Below are positions 1-6,630 of a stretch of 8,615 nt of DNA, in pieces. The stretch's first letter is position 1. Every line of letters starts with the position of its first letter. The notes below the pieces were generated by a model that worked only from the letters and a program-made list of their open reading frames with translations, searched no databases and was not told the DNA's origin. A program made the position numbers and the translations under genes. The DNA is from Planctomycetaceae bacterium (GTDB taxonomy: Bacteria; Planctomycetota; Planctomycetia; Pirellulales; Pirellulaceae): positions 285 through 8,899 of the forward strand of contig DTSG01000421.1 in assembly GCA_012965455.1 (NCBI GenBank). The letters are read 5' to 3'.

Positions 1-195
1 GGGCGAATCAAATTGTGATCTGCGGACAATCTGTGTTTCGATACCAGCTGTTCTCGCAATTTCTACGCCGCCAACATTCGAACTGCTCGAAACGACTAAG
101 CAAACGTCAACTTCAAGCGATCCCTTTGATACGCAATCAAGGATATTATTTAAGGTAGTCCCGCCACCGGAAATCCACACTGCAATTTTTATCAT
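1..195 (-). CDS. purN: Phosphoribosylglycinamide formyltransferase, N-terminal 65 residues (3' end off the window)
   Basis: PurN (GAR transformylase) transfers a formyl group from 10-formyltetrahydrofolate to glycinamide ribonucleotide in cytoplasmic de novo purine synthesis. The visible 65 codons read MIKIAVWISGGGTTLNNILD, then a second beta strand (VDVCLVVSSSSNVGGVEIAR) and AGIETQIVRRSQFDSP. This matches the first Rossmann strand, the glycine-rich phosphate-binding loop (residues 9-14) and the second strand of the family. The catalytic Asn, His and Asp lie beyond the window, so activity cannot be judged. The family is usually about 190-215 residues, so roughly two thirds is missing. The start is uncertain: the ATG at 195 fits the usual family N-terminus, but an in-frame ATG at 207 would add MGNV. 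Neither has a good Shine-Dalgarno; a weak GATGGG precedes the ATG at 195. It follows ileS by 25 bp (13 bp with the longer start), suggesting co-transcription. Confidence 0.88.
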   Translation of the reverse strand, partial: MIKIAVWISGGGTTLNNILDCVSKGSLEVDVCLVVSSSSNVGGVEIARTAGIETQIVRRSQFDSP

Positions 196-220
196 CACGT
201 TGCCCATCGACAAACTGTCA

Positions 221-3200
221 TTATTGAATTTGCTCTACAAACAATTCCAATTCCTCGTCCCCAATCACATGCTGCACACTTTCGCAATTCAGCGCCGCAG
301 ATCCGATACTATCGGCCAACGTTTCCGCCGCGATGAATTCACCGTGTCGCTCAACCGCCAGGGATACATCTGCCGACTGGGTAACAACGGAAACCACAAT
401 CCTATCCGTAAAATCGCATTTTATGTCCTTGCGACGATCCTGCACCAACCGCACAACGTCGCGGGCAAACCCTTCGCAAATAAGGTCGGAATTCAATTCT
501 GTGTTTAATATGACAACACAATTGTCGCCCTGCGCGGCAGCCCAACCGTCTTTCGCAGCCAACCCCACCTGAATTTCGTTCGCCTCTAAAACGACATTTT
601 CGGATTCAAGCGTTAGCGTTACCTGCCCATCACTTTCGAGTTGTGCCAACAGCACGCCGCCGTCAGCCGCAGCCAAGGCACTCTTCACTTGCGGCAGCAA
701 TGGCCCTAACCGTGGTCCCAGCAGTTGAAAATTGGGGGTAACTACATAAGTGATATATTCGTCGCCGCTCGTGGAATAGCTGATGGATTTTACATTCAGT
801 TCCTCTCGCAATAACAAGTCGTGCGATTCGAGCCATTCCTGGTGCTCGGTGTCGACAAGGATCACTTCGACCCCTAGCAACGGCTGTCGCACCTTGAGTT
901 TTGCTTGCATCCGCGCGCTGCGCCCCAAGCTCGCTATTTCACGTAGCGTTGCCATCCTCGCCGACAGCATCTGGTCCACCAACGTCGCATCCAATTCGGG
1001 ATAATCACACAAGTGAACGCTCTCCCGTGTTGCCCCGTCATAAATACCAGAGAGTCCGCTCCAAATCGTATCGCTCAAAAAGGGTACAAATGGTGCTATC
1101 AGTTTGGTCAGCGTTACCAGGCATTCATACAACGTCCAGTAGCCATCAAGTTTCCCTTGATCTTCTTTATCAGACGCCCAAAACCGATCACGGCTCCGAC
1201 GGACAAACCAATTACTGAGACCATCCACAAACCGATTGATTGCTAATGCCGCACCGTAATTATCGTAACGATCCATTCTCTCAGTTACATCAGCAATCGT
1301 CATCTGCAATTCACTCATTGCCCAGCGGTCCAACTCATGCCTCTGCGAGACTTCCCGATACCCGTGCGCCGCGACAAATTCACTTGGCAGCAGTTGGTCA
1401 ATACTATCGGAGAGAGACACACCTGGATCAAAACCATCAATATTTGCATAGATTGTAAAAAAACTGTAAACGTTCCAAAGCCGTAGAATAAACTCAGGCA
1501 TGCTTTCTTTGATGGCCTGTTCTTTATAGCGAATAGGGGTCCACGGGGCTTGATTCGCAAAAAAGTACCACCGCAGCGCGTCCGCTCCAAATTTATCAAA
1601 GATCTCGTTTGGCTCGCGATAGTTTCGTTTGCTTTTCGACATTTTACGCCCGTCTTCGCCGAGCATCAGACCTAGCACTACACAGTTACGGTACGGGTGG
1701 GGATACTCCCTCGACGCATCGGTTGCAACCGCAGTGCCGCCGAACAGCATTGTGCTAATAGCCAATTGGCTATAGAACCATCCTCGCGTCTGATCGATTG
1801 CTTCGCTGATAAAGTCCGCGGGAAATTGTTCCTTGAACTGATCCGCACCCTGATGTGGATAACCCCATTGTGCAAACGGCATTGCGCCGGAGTCATACCA
1901 ACAATCAATAACCTCAGGAACTCGCTGCATTCGCGCACCCTCGCGAAACGGCGAGTCATACGTTATCGCGTCAATGTAGGGCTTATGAACTTTGAGATGT
2001 TCCGACAAGTCTGGAGCTGCGGATTTGGCAGCATCCCATACTTCCATACCTGTCGCCCCAGGTTTGCCAATTACCTCATCGTAGCTAGCAACCGCCTCGC
2101 GCTTTCCCGACTCTTCACATTCCCAGATCGGTAACGGCGTGCCCCAATAACGTTCACGCGACAACGACCAATCAACATTGGACTCAAGAAAATTACCAAA
2201 CCGACCATCTTTAATATGCTCGGGCTGCCAATTGATTTCTTGATTGTTCGACAGCAACTCTTCTTTGAACTCCGTTGTTCGAATAAACCAACTCTCCCGT
2301 GGATATTGAATCAGCGGGTCCTCATCCGCCCGCCAACAAAAAGGATAGTCATGCAGCACTTGGTCTAGCAAAACCAAAATGCCCTTCTCCCGCAATTCCC
2401 GACAAATATCCTTATCCGCTTCCTTGACCCAACGCCCGGTGTAGCTACCTGCCTCTGCGGTAAACTTACCATCGGGGGCCACTGCACAAATTAAGGAGGG
2501 GCCTTGGCCTTCGGAAAATCGATTTTGTTGTTGTACCAGTACTTCGTAATCAATCTCGCCAAACGCTGGCGCCTGGTGCACAACACCAGTGCCACTGGCT
2601 GTCGTCACAAAATCACCCGCAACCACTCTCCAAGCAACATGTTGCTGAGTGCCGTCGAGCAACGCCCCTTGTTCATCGCCTAGATTGCCATGATAAAAAT
2701 CGAACGGAGGCGTATAGCGCTGACCAACCAATTCGGATCCCAGGCACGTCTTTTGCAATTCCAATTCAAGCTTAAATTTATCACTGAGTGACGCAACTAA
2801 ATCAGCAGCGACTATAAACGTTTTACCCGATTCGTCATCGTGTGCGTATGCGTACGTCAATTCTGGGTGCACGGCTGCAAACTGATTACTGGGCAACGTC
2901 CAGGGTGTTGTGGTCCAGATCAATAGCGACACATCCGCTTCATCGACTAGTGGAAATTCAACATAGACGCTTGGATCTGCGGTTTCGCGATATCCCTGCC
3001 CAACTTCTCCAGCGCTAAGTGCCGTCCCACCCTGGGCCCACCACCATACAATTTTATGTCCTCGATACAACAATCCCCTGTCGAACAAAACCTTTAACGA
3101 CCACCACACGCTCTCTACATAGGACTGGTGATAGGTTACATAGGCCTGATCAAGATCCACCCAGAACCCAAGTCGTTCCGTCAACTCTTCCCACTCTCGC

Positions 3201-3583
3201 ATGTACCGCCAGACACTTTCATGGCATTTGTGGATAAACTTTTCAATCCCGTACGCTTCGATTTCTTCCTTGGAATGAATTCCAAGTTCTTTGCATACTT
3301 CGACTTCGACTGGCAGTCCGTGGGTATCCCAACCTGCTTTTCGCTCGCACAAAAAACCCTTCATTGTCTTATATCGAGGGTAAAGATCCTTGATCGCTCG
3401 CGTCAAGCAATGCCCAGGGTGCGGCATACCATTAGCTGTAGGTGGACCTTCATAAAAAACGAACCGCGTACTATTTGCTCGATTGGCAAGAGTTTTGTTA
3501 TACAGCTCACCGGTCTTCCACTGACGCAAAACGTCCTTTTCAAGGTTCGGAAAATCTGGATTGGTCGAGACTGTTTTGAACAT
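221..3583 (-). CDS. ileS: Isoleucyl-tRNA synthetase, eukaryote-like IleS2 type
   Basis: Class I aminoacyl-tRNA synthetase of 1120 residues that charges tRNA-Ile in the cytoplasm. The HIGH signature is HPGH at residues 55-58, within GPPTANGMPHPGH. The CP1 editing domain carries WTTTPWTLPSN (223-233) and HQAPAFGEIDYEV, with the conserved editing Asp at about 345. The catalytic core continues with VDWSLSRERYWGTPLPIWE (about 470-488) and KMSKS at 647-651. The alpha-helical anticodon-binding domain begins near 750 (HELDRWAMSEL). From about residue 890 there is an IleS2-type C-terminal region (AKLKVRQPLL, LREELNVK, NFQLLGPRLG, DRRKDIKCDFTDRI), resembling the domain I know as DUF5915. No CxxC zinc-binding pairs are seen at the C-terminus, unlike classical bacterial IleS1. 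The reading frame is intact, and the protein is somewhat longer than the roughly 1040 residues typical of IleS2. The N-terminus MFKTVSTNPDFPNLE fits the family, supporting the ATG at 3583, though it lacks a clear Shine-Dalgarno. No T-box leader is evident. Confidence 0.98.
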   Translation of the reverse strand: MFKTVSTNPDFPNLEKDVLRQWKTGELYNKTLANRANSTRFVFYEGPPTANGMPHPGHCLTRAIKDLYPRYKTMKGFLCERKAGWDTHGLPVEVEVCKELGIHSKEEIEAYGIEKFIHKCHESVWRYMREWEELTERLGFWVDLDQAYVTYHQSYVESVWWSLKVLFDRGLLYRGHKIVWWWAQGGTALSAGEVGQGYRETADPSVYVEFPLVDEADVSLLIWTTTPWTLPSNQFAAVHPELTYAYAHDDESGKTFIVAADLVASLSDKFKLELELQKTCLGSELVGQRYTPPFDFYHGNLGDEQGALLDGTQQHVAWRVVAGDFVTTASGTGVVHQAPAFGEIDYEVLVQQQNRFSEGQGPSLICAVAPDGKFTAEAGSYTGRWVKEADKDICRELREKGILVLLDQVLHDYPFCWRADEDPLIQYPRESWFIRTTEFKEELLSNNQEINWQPEHIKDGRFGNFLESNVDWSLSRERYWGTPLPIWECEESGKREAVASYDEVIGKPGATGMEVWDAAKSAAPDLSEHLKVHKPYIDAITYDSPFREGARMQRVPEVIDCWYDSGAMPFAQWGYPHQGADQFKEQFPADFISEAIDQTRGWFYSQLAISTMLFGGTAVATDASREYPHPYRNCVVLGLMLGEDGRKMSKSKRNYREPNEIFDKFGADALRWYFFANQAPWTPIRYKEQAIKESMPEFILRLWNVYSFFTIYANIDGFDPGVSLSDSIDQLLPSEFVAAHGYREVSQRHELDRWAMSELQMTIADVTERMDRYDNYGAALAINRFVDGLSNWFVRRSRDRFWASDKEDQGKLDGYWTLYECLVTLTKLIAPFVPFLSDTIWSGLSGIYDGATRESVHLCDYPELDATLVDQMLSARMATLREIASLGRSARMQAKLKVRQPLLGVEVILVDTEHQEWLESHDLLLREELNVKSISYSTSGDEYITYVVTPNFQLLGPRLGPLLPQVKSALAAADGGVLLAQLESDGQVTLTLESENVVLEANEIQVGLAAKDGWAAAQGDNCVVILNTELNSDLICEGFARDVVRLVQDRRKDIKCDFTDRIVVSVVTQSADVSLAVERHGEFIAAETLADSIGSAALNCESVQHVIGDEELELFVEQIQ

Positions 3584-3604
3584 ATATGCGTCTACTCTTA
3601 GAGG

Positions 3605-3610
3605 ATTATA
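3605..3610 (-). promoter_or_regulatory. Candidate -10 hexamer for ileS
   Basis: On the minus strand this reads TATAAT, a perfect sigma-70-type -10 element, 21 bp before the ileS ATG. The region about 17 bp further upstream (CACCGT) does not resemble a -35 element and there is no extended -10 TG. If it is used, transcription would start about 15 bases before the ATG, giving a very short leader, which fits the lack of a strong Shine-Dalgarno. It is only a sequence match; planctomycete promoters are poorly characterised. Confidence 0.35.
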
Positions 3611-3626
3611 CTATTCTCTCTATGCA

Positions 3627-3641
3627 ACGGTGGCACACCGT
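3627..3641 (-). other. Small perfect hairpin after the acidic-protein gene
   Basis: The minus strand reads ACGGTG-TGC-CACCGT, a perfect 6-bp stem with a 3-base loop, beginning one base after the TAG stop of the acidic-protein gene. No T-run follows on the minus strand, so it is not a classical intrinsic terminator. It could reduce readthrough, stabilise the upstream message, or be chance. It sits just upstream of the TATAAT hexamer of ileS. Confidence 0.3.
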
Positions 3642-3642
3642 A

Positions 3643-4083
3643 CTATTTCTCTTTCTCTTCACCGGCATCATCCTCATCATCAGCTTCATCATCCGCAACG
3701 GCATCATCAGGTGATATTTCCGCCTCATCATCTTTGCCTTTTACATCGTCCGCCTTTTTGCCATCATCGACATCTTTACTGTGCGTCACTGGTTTTTTGG
3801 TAGCTGGGTCAACAAATGTGAAGTCGTCTTCAAACTCCTCAACAACATCGTACTCGCCCTCGTCTTCATCCTCAAAGTCATCATCAAACTCGTCGTCGAA
3901 GTCATCATCGTCAAACTCCTCGATGTCCAGCTCTTCTTCTTCTTCTTCGTCGTCGTTGTCTGTCGAGTTAACGATCGGCGAATCCGGCGAGTCGTAATTG
4001 TCGGCGCGACTTTCAGTAGGTATCAAGTCAACTTCCAAATCGTCACCAATGAGAACGTCTGGTGCATCAGTTACACATGTCAT
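3643..4083 (-). CDS. Hypothetical extremely acidic, probably disordered protein
   Basis: I do not recognise this 146-residue protein. By my count it has 42 Asp and 25 Glu (46%) against 9 Lys and 1 Arg, a net charge near -57. Three zones are visible: an N-terminal part of mixed composition (1-41, MTCVTDAPDVLIGDDLEVDL), an acidic core (42-91) and a Lys/Asp/Ala-rich tail (92-146) with KKADDVKGK and DDEADDEDD. In the core, aromatic residues recur among acids: F57, F62, F66, F70, Y78, F84, F88, F90. There is no signal peptide, membrane segment or cysteine pair; it has one Cys, at position 3. It is probably cytoplasmic and unfolded. The start is supported by AAGGAA seven bases upstream (4091-4096). 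Asp and Glu codons use both synonyms irregularly, which favours a real protein over a plain trinucleotide repeat. It lies alone between argJ (241 bp away) and ileS (59 bp). Possible roles include binding a basic partner (ribosomal or nucleoid protein) or ions; nothing in the sequence decides this. Confidence 0.75.
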   Translation of the reverse strand: MTCVTDAPDVLIGDDLEVDLIPTESRADNYDSPDSPIVNSTDNDDEEEEEELDIEEFDDDDFDDEFDDDFEDEDEGEYDVVEEFEDDFTFVDPATKKPVTHSKDVDDGKKADDVKGKDDEAEISPDDAVADDEADDEDDAGEEKEK

Positions 4084-4324
4084 CCGTCTATTCCTTTTTT
4101 AGGCACATCTAGTTAAGTTTTTGTTTGCTTGGGATCGCAGCCTTTTAATGGTATCGTCGCTCATTCATTTTTACATGACCGAGCAATATACATGCGCCGA
4201 GCGCTAACAACTCTCCGAACAATCGTCGACTGCTAATTTATCGACCTCGGCGTTATTTGACAACGGCGGTTGGCCACATTCTTTAAACATCCAGAGATAA
4301 ATACTCGGGTTCCAGCTAAGCTGC
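4084..4324. other. Intergenic region between argJ and the acidic-protein gene; no gene seen
   Basis: These 241 bp hold no ORF with recognisable protein content, no tRNA-like cloverleaf and no stem followed by a T-run that would make a convincing terminator for argJ. I see only short, weak inverted repeats: GCGC-CGA-GCGC at 4194-4204, GTCGA/TCGAC around 4226-4246, and CAAC/GTTG around 4261-4272. The hexamer CCGAGC occurs twice about 20 bp apart (near 4179 and 4197). The gap is long enough for a promoter for the acidic gene and the end of the arg transcript, but no -35/-10 pair with proper spacing stands out. Confidence 0.5.
4091..4096 (-). promoter_or_regulatory. Ribosome binding site of the acidic-protein gene
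   Basis: AAGGAA on the minus strand, seven bases before the ATG at 4083. It matters because the ORF is of low complexity and this is the best independent sign that it is translated from this strand and this start. Confidence 0.6.
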
Positions 4325-5521
4325 TTACGTGTGATAGTCCGAGTTGAACTTCACATACTCACACGTCAAGTCACTCGACCAGATAGTAGCCCGACCGGTA
4401 CCCTGCCCCAACACCAAATCAATGTTTGTGACAAACGTATTTTGCATTGAGTTGGAGACTTCAGTATCGTCAAACTTAATCGGCATTTCATTCCGGAAAA
4501 GGAGGAACCCATTCAATTCAAGCTGTAAGTCTTTCAAATCAAAATCAACTCCAGCATAACCCGCCGCCGATACAATTCGACCCCAGTTCGGGTCTGCACC
4601 TGCTACACACGTCTTAACTAAATTGCTCGCGCCTACCGAATCTGCCACTTTTCGAGCGTCTGAATCACCTGCCGCTCCTGAAACCGATATCTCCATCAAG
4701 TGGGTAGCGCCTTCGCCGTCTGCCGGAATCATTTTCGCCAACTCTATTAACGCCGAGGTTAACTCGTCCGCAAACGTCTGTAAATCACCGCCGGCCAACA
4801 CGGTACCGTTCGCCTTCCCATTGGCCATCAACAATAAAGTGTCATTTGTACTGGTATGTCCTTCCACACTAATGCAATTAAAACTCTCATTCGCTGAGAC
4901 AGTCAGCATACGTTGCGCATCCTCGATACCCAATTCAGCATCCGTGAGCACGCAGGCGAGCATCGTCGCCATATTCGGGCCAATCATTCCCGCCCCTTTA
5001 GCGACCGCAGTTAACCGCACAACTCCTTGACTCGTCTCAATACATCGATGAACGATCTTTTCCGACTTATCGGTAGTAAGAATGCCTTGCGCAGCGGCGA
5101 GAAACGCCGCTGGCGTAGAATCCAATTGGATACAGCCCGTATGCGCAGCGGGCCCGAGTTTATCCATTTCCAAATGAACACCAATAATCCCCGTGGACAT
5201 TACCAACACTTGTTCATTATCAATTTTGAGCTCATCCGCAACAGCAGAGACCATCGCTACAACATCTTGCCTTCCCTGTTGCCCTGTGCAAGCGTTCGCA
5301 TTGCCTGAATTGACAACAATTGCTCTGCAGGTGACATGCGGCGTATGATCGCGACACCATTCGACCGGAGCTGCGCATACTAGATTTTGGGTGAATACAC
5401 CTACACAAAGAGCATCCACTTCACTTGCAAATATCGAATAATCGGGACTCGTTTCATCGGTTTTCACTCCACTGTGGTGACCCGAGAACAGATACCCTAG
5501 CGGTAGTTCAACGTTCGACAT
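4325..5521 (-). CDS. argJ: Glutamate N-acetyltransferase / ornithine acetyltransferase
   Basis: ArgJ moves the acetyl group from N-acetylornithine to glutamate, releasing ornithine and regenerating N-acetylglutamate, the recycling step of cytoplasmic arginine synthesis. Some members also use acetyl-CoA to make N-acetylglutamate; sequence alone does not settle which type this is. The 398-residue protein has VVNSGNANACTG (69-80), the oxyanion-hole Thr110-Gly111 in STGIIG, and KGAGMIGPNMATML (175-188). Self-cleavage is expected between Ala185 and the nucleophile Thr186, giving alpha and beta chains. SVEGHTSTNDT (218-228), GADPNWGRI (308-316) and a C-terminal FNSDYHT also fit. Length is normal. 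A longer in-frame start at 5572 exists, but the ATG at 5521 has AGGA eight bases upstream, leaves 17 bp after argC and gives a family-like N-terminus (MSNVELPLGY). The 17 extra residues of the longer form would lie inside argC and look non-native. Confidence 0.96.
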   Translation of the reverse strand: MSNVELPLGYLFSGHHSGVKTDETSPDYSIFASEVDALCVGVFTQNLVCAAPVEWCRDHTPHVTCRAIVVNSGNANACTGQQGRQDVVAMVSAVADELKIDNEQVLVMSTGIIGVHLEMDKLGPAAHTGCIQLDSTPAAFLAAAQGILTTDKSEKIVHRCIETSQGVVRLTAVAKGAGMIGPNMATMLACVLTDAELGIEDAQRMLTVSANESFNCISVEGHTSTNDTLLLMANGKANGTVLAGGDLQTFADELTSALIELAKMIPADGEGATHLMEISVSGAAGDSDARKVADSVGASNLVKTCVAGADPNWGRIVSAAGYAGVDFDLKDLQLELNGFLLFRNEMPIKFDDTEVSNSMQNTFVTNIDLVLGQGTGRATIWSSDLTCEYVKFNSDYHT

Positions 5522-5529
5522 ATTAGTTT

Positions 5530-5535
5530 TCCTGC
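5530..5535 (-). promoter_or_regulatory. Ribosome binding site that decides the argJ start
   Basis: GCAGGA on the minus strand, eight bases before the ATG at 5521. It lies between the argC stop and this ATG, and supports the internal start rather than the longer start at 5572, which would overlap argC. Confidence 0.65.
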
Positions 5536-5538
5536 AGA

Positions 5539-6552
5539 CTATAAAAGTGCCGTAGCTTCTTCGTAGCCGCACATTAAATTGAAATTCTGGACAGCGGCTC
5601 CCGCGGCTCCTTTAATTAAATTATCGATCGCACTCACCACAACGAGCCTGTCACCATTCTCAAACACAGCGAGGTCGCAATAGTTAGTGTTGGCAACGTT
5701 TTTTGTTTCAACAGGATGGTTTACCACTCGCACAAACTGCTCTTCACGATAAGCATCTCGCAGCGCCGACATTGCATCGCTAGCAGAAACACCTTCGCTG
5801 GGGCGGACGTAACAAGTCGTAAATATTCCCCGGTGCATTGGAACTAAGTGCGGCGTAAACAATACCTCACAGATTTCTCCCGCTGCGGATGTGCAGTACT
5901 GTGAAATTTCTGGAGCATGGCGATGAGTTCCCACGCCGTAAGCCTTCACGGATTCATTGGCCATACAATACTGAAATGCAGCGTTGGTATTTCGCCCAGC
6001 GCCACTCACACCACTCATTGAATTGACGATTATATCACGGTGCGAAATTAATTTCTCTTGCAACAACGGCGTCAACGCCAATATTGCTGAGGTTGGGTAA
6101 CATCCGGGATTCGCGACAAGATTGGCGTCGCGAATGTCGTCCCTGAATAACTCCGGTAAACCATAGGGTACGCTCCCTAATCGTTCACGATCGGGATGTT
6201 CAACGCCATACCATTTTTCATAAACAGCAACATCGTTTAATCGATAGTCCGCGCTAAAGTCAACAACCTTAACACCACCGCGCATTAAATCGCGGACAGT
6301 ATTTGCCGATGCGGCGTGGGGCAAACAACTAAACACGAAATCGACCTCTGAACCAATCGTTTCAACGTCCAGTTGTGTTAACGGTATATCAAAGGAATTT
6401 GTCAGCGCAGGGTGAACGTCTTGTATCGACAATTTGTCTTCCAGACGACTCGTCGCAATTATCACTTCAGCGTCCGGATGGCGCGCAAGGATTTTCAATA
6501 ATTCAAGCGCCGTGTAACCGGTCGCTCCAATAACTGCAATTCTGGTTGTCAT
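5539..6552 (-). CDS. argC: N-acetyl-gamma-glutamyl-phosphate reductase
   Basis: ArgC reduces N-acetylglutamyl phosphate to N-acetylglutamate semialdehyde with NADPH, the third step of arginine synthesis, in the cytoplasm. The 337-residue protein opens with a Rossmann motif, AVIGATGYTALELLKIL (6-22), for the nucleotide. SCLPHAAS (75-82), VDFSADYRL (97-105) and VPYGLPEL (128-135) are typical family segments. The catalytic cysteine is Cys151 in ANPGCYPTSA, and the HRHAPEI stretch (210-216) supplies the active-site histidine. VSAIDNLIKGAAGAAVQN near the C-terminus is also characteristic. Length matches the family (about 310-350). The start at 6552 is backed by GAGGG at 6560-6564, seven bases upstream, and by the immediate Rossmann strand. 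argJ follows after 17 bp, so the pair is almost certainly one operon; argB, argD and argF are not in this window. Confidence 0.97.
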   Translation of the reverse strand: MTTRIAVIGATGYTALELLKILARHPDAEVIIATSRLEDKLSIQDVHPALTNSFDIPLTQLDVETIGSEVDFVFSCLPHAASANTVRDLMRGGVKVVDFSADYRLNDVAVYEKWYGVEHPDRERLGSVPYGLPELFRDDIRDANLVANPGCYPTSAILALTPLLQEKLISHRDIIVNSMSGVSGAGRNTNAAFQYCMANESVKAYGVGTHRHAPEISQYCTSAAGEICEVLFTPHLVPMHRGIFTTCYVRPSEGVSASDAMSALRDAYREEQFVRVVNHPVETKNVANTNYCDLAVFENGDRLVVVSAIDNLIKGAAGAAVQNFNLMCGYEEATALL

Positions 6553-6577
6553 CTTAGAGCCCTCATTATTTCGTCAA

Positions 6578-6599
6578 CTACCAGCGGAAAATGTGGTAG
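6578..6599. repeat. Inverted repeat in the argC leader
   Basis: CTACCA (6578-6583) and TGGTAG (6594-6599) are exact inverted copies, 6 bp each with a 10-base spacer, lying 26-47 bp upstream of the argC ATG. It does not match the known ArgR operator consensus (TGAAT...ATTCA) and no T-run follows. It could be a regulator site or a weak leader hairpin, or chance in a 78-bp gap. Confidence 0.25.
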
Positions 6600-6605
6600 A
6601 CAAAT

Positions 6606-6611
6606 AGTATA
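6606..6611 (-). promoter_or_regulatory. Candidate -10 hexamer for argCJ
   Basis: TATACT on the minus strand (five of six bases of TATAAT), 53 bp upstream of the argC ATG and inside the 78-bp gap after the Nudix gene. The hexamer 17 bp upstream, TAAGTT, is a poor -35 match. If used, the transcript would carry the inverted repeat at 6578-6599 in its leader. It is a sequence match only. Confidence 0.25.
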
Positions 6612-6630
6612 GTGGTTTAAGCCAATTAAC

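Noticed and set aside
1697..2134. 145-residue plus-strand ORF
   Set aside because: Lies wholly within ileS on the opposite strand, and its translation has no recognisable domain; ileS is intact with clear motifs throughout.
3128..3601. 157-residue plus-strand ORF crossing the ileS start
   Set aside because: Almost entirely antisense to the ileS catalytic N-terminus; no family features.
3653..3960. Trinucleotide (TCATCA-type) repeat as a microsatellite
   Set aside because: The units vary irregularly among GAC, GAT, GAA and GAG on the coding strand and are broken by Phe, Tyr, Val and Lys codons, so it is better explained as a coding tract than as a simple repeat.
3734..3997. Serine-rich 87-residue ORF on the plus strand
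   Set aside because: It is the antisense reading of the Asp/Glu codons of the acidic protein; GAN codons read backwards give Ser-rich strings. It has no ribosome binding site and opposes every neighbour.
4194..4204. GCGC-CGA-GCGC as an argJ terminator
   Set aside because: The stem is only 4 bp, no T-run follows on the minus strand, and it lies about 120 bp past the argJ stop.
4623..5030. 135-residue plus-strand ORF
   Set aside because: Antisense of argJ, including its catalytic region; composition reflects the complementary codons of argJ.
5522..5572. N-terminal extension of ArgJ by 17 residues
   Set aside because: It would overlap argC by 34 bp, the residues (MRLRRSYGTFIVCRKTN) do not look like an ArgJ N-terminus, and the ATG at 5521 has a well-placed AGGA.
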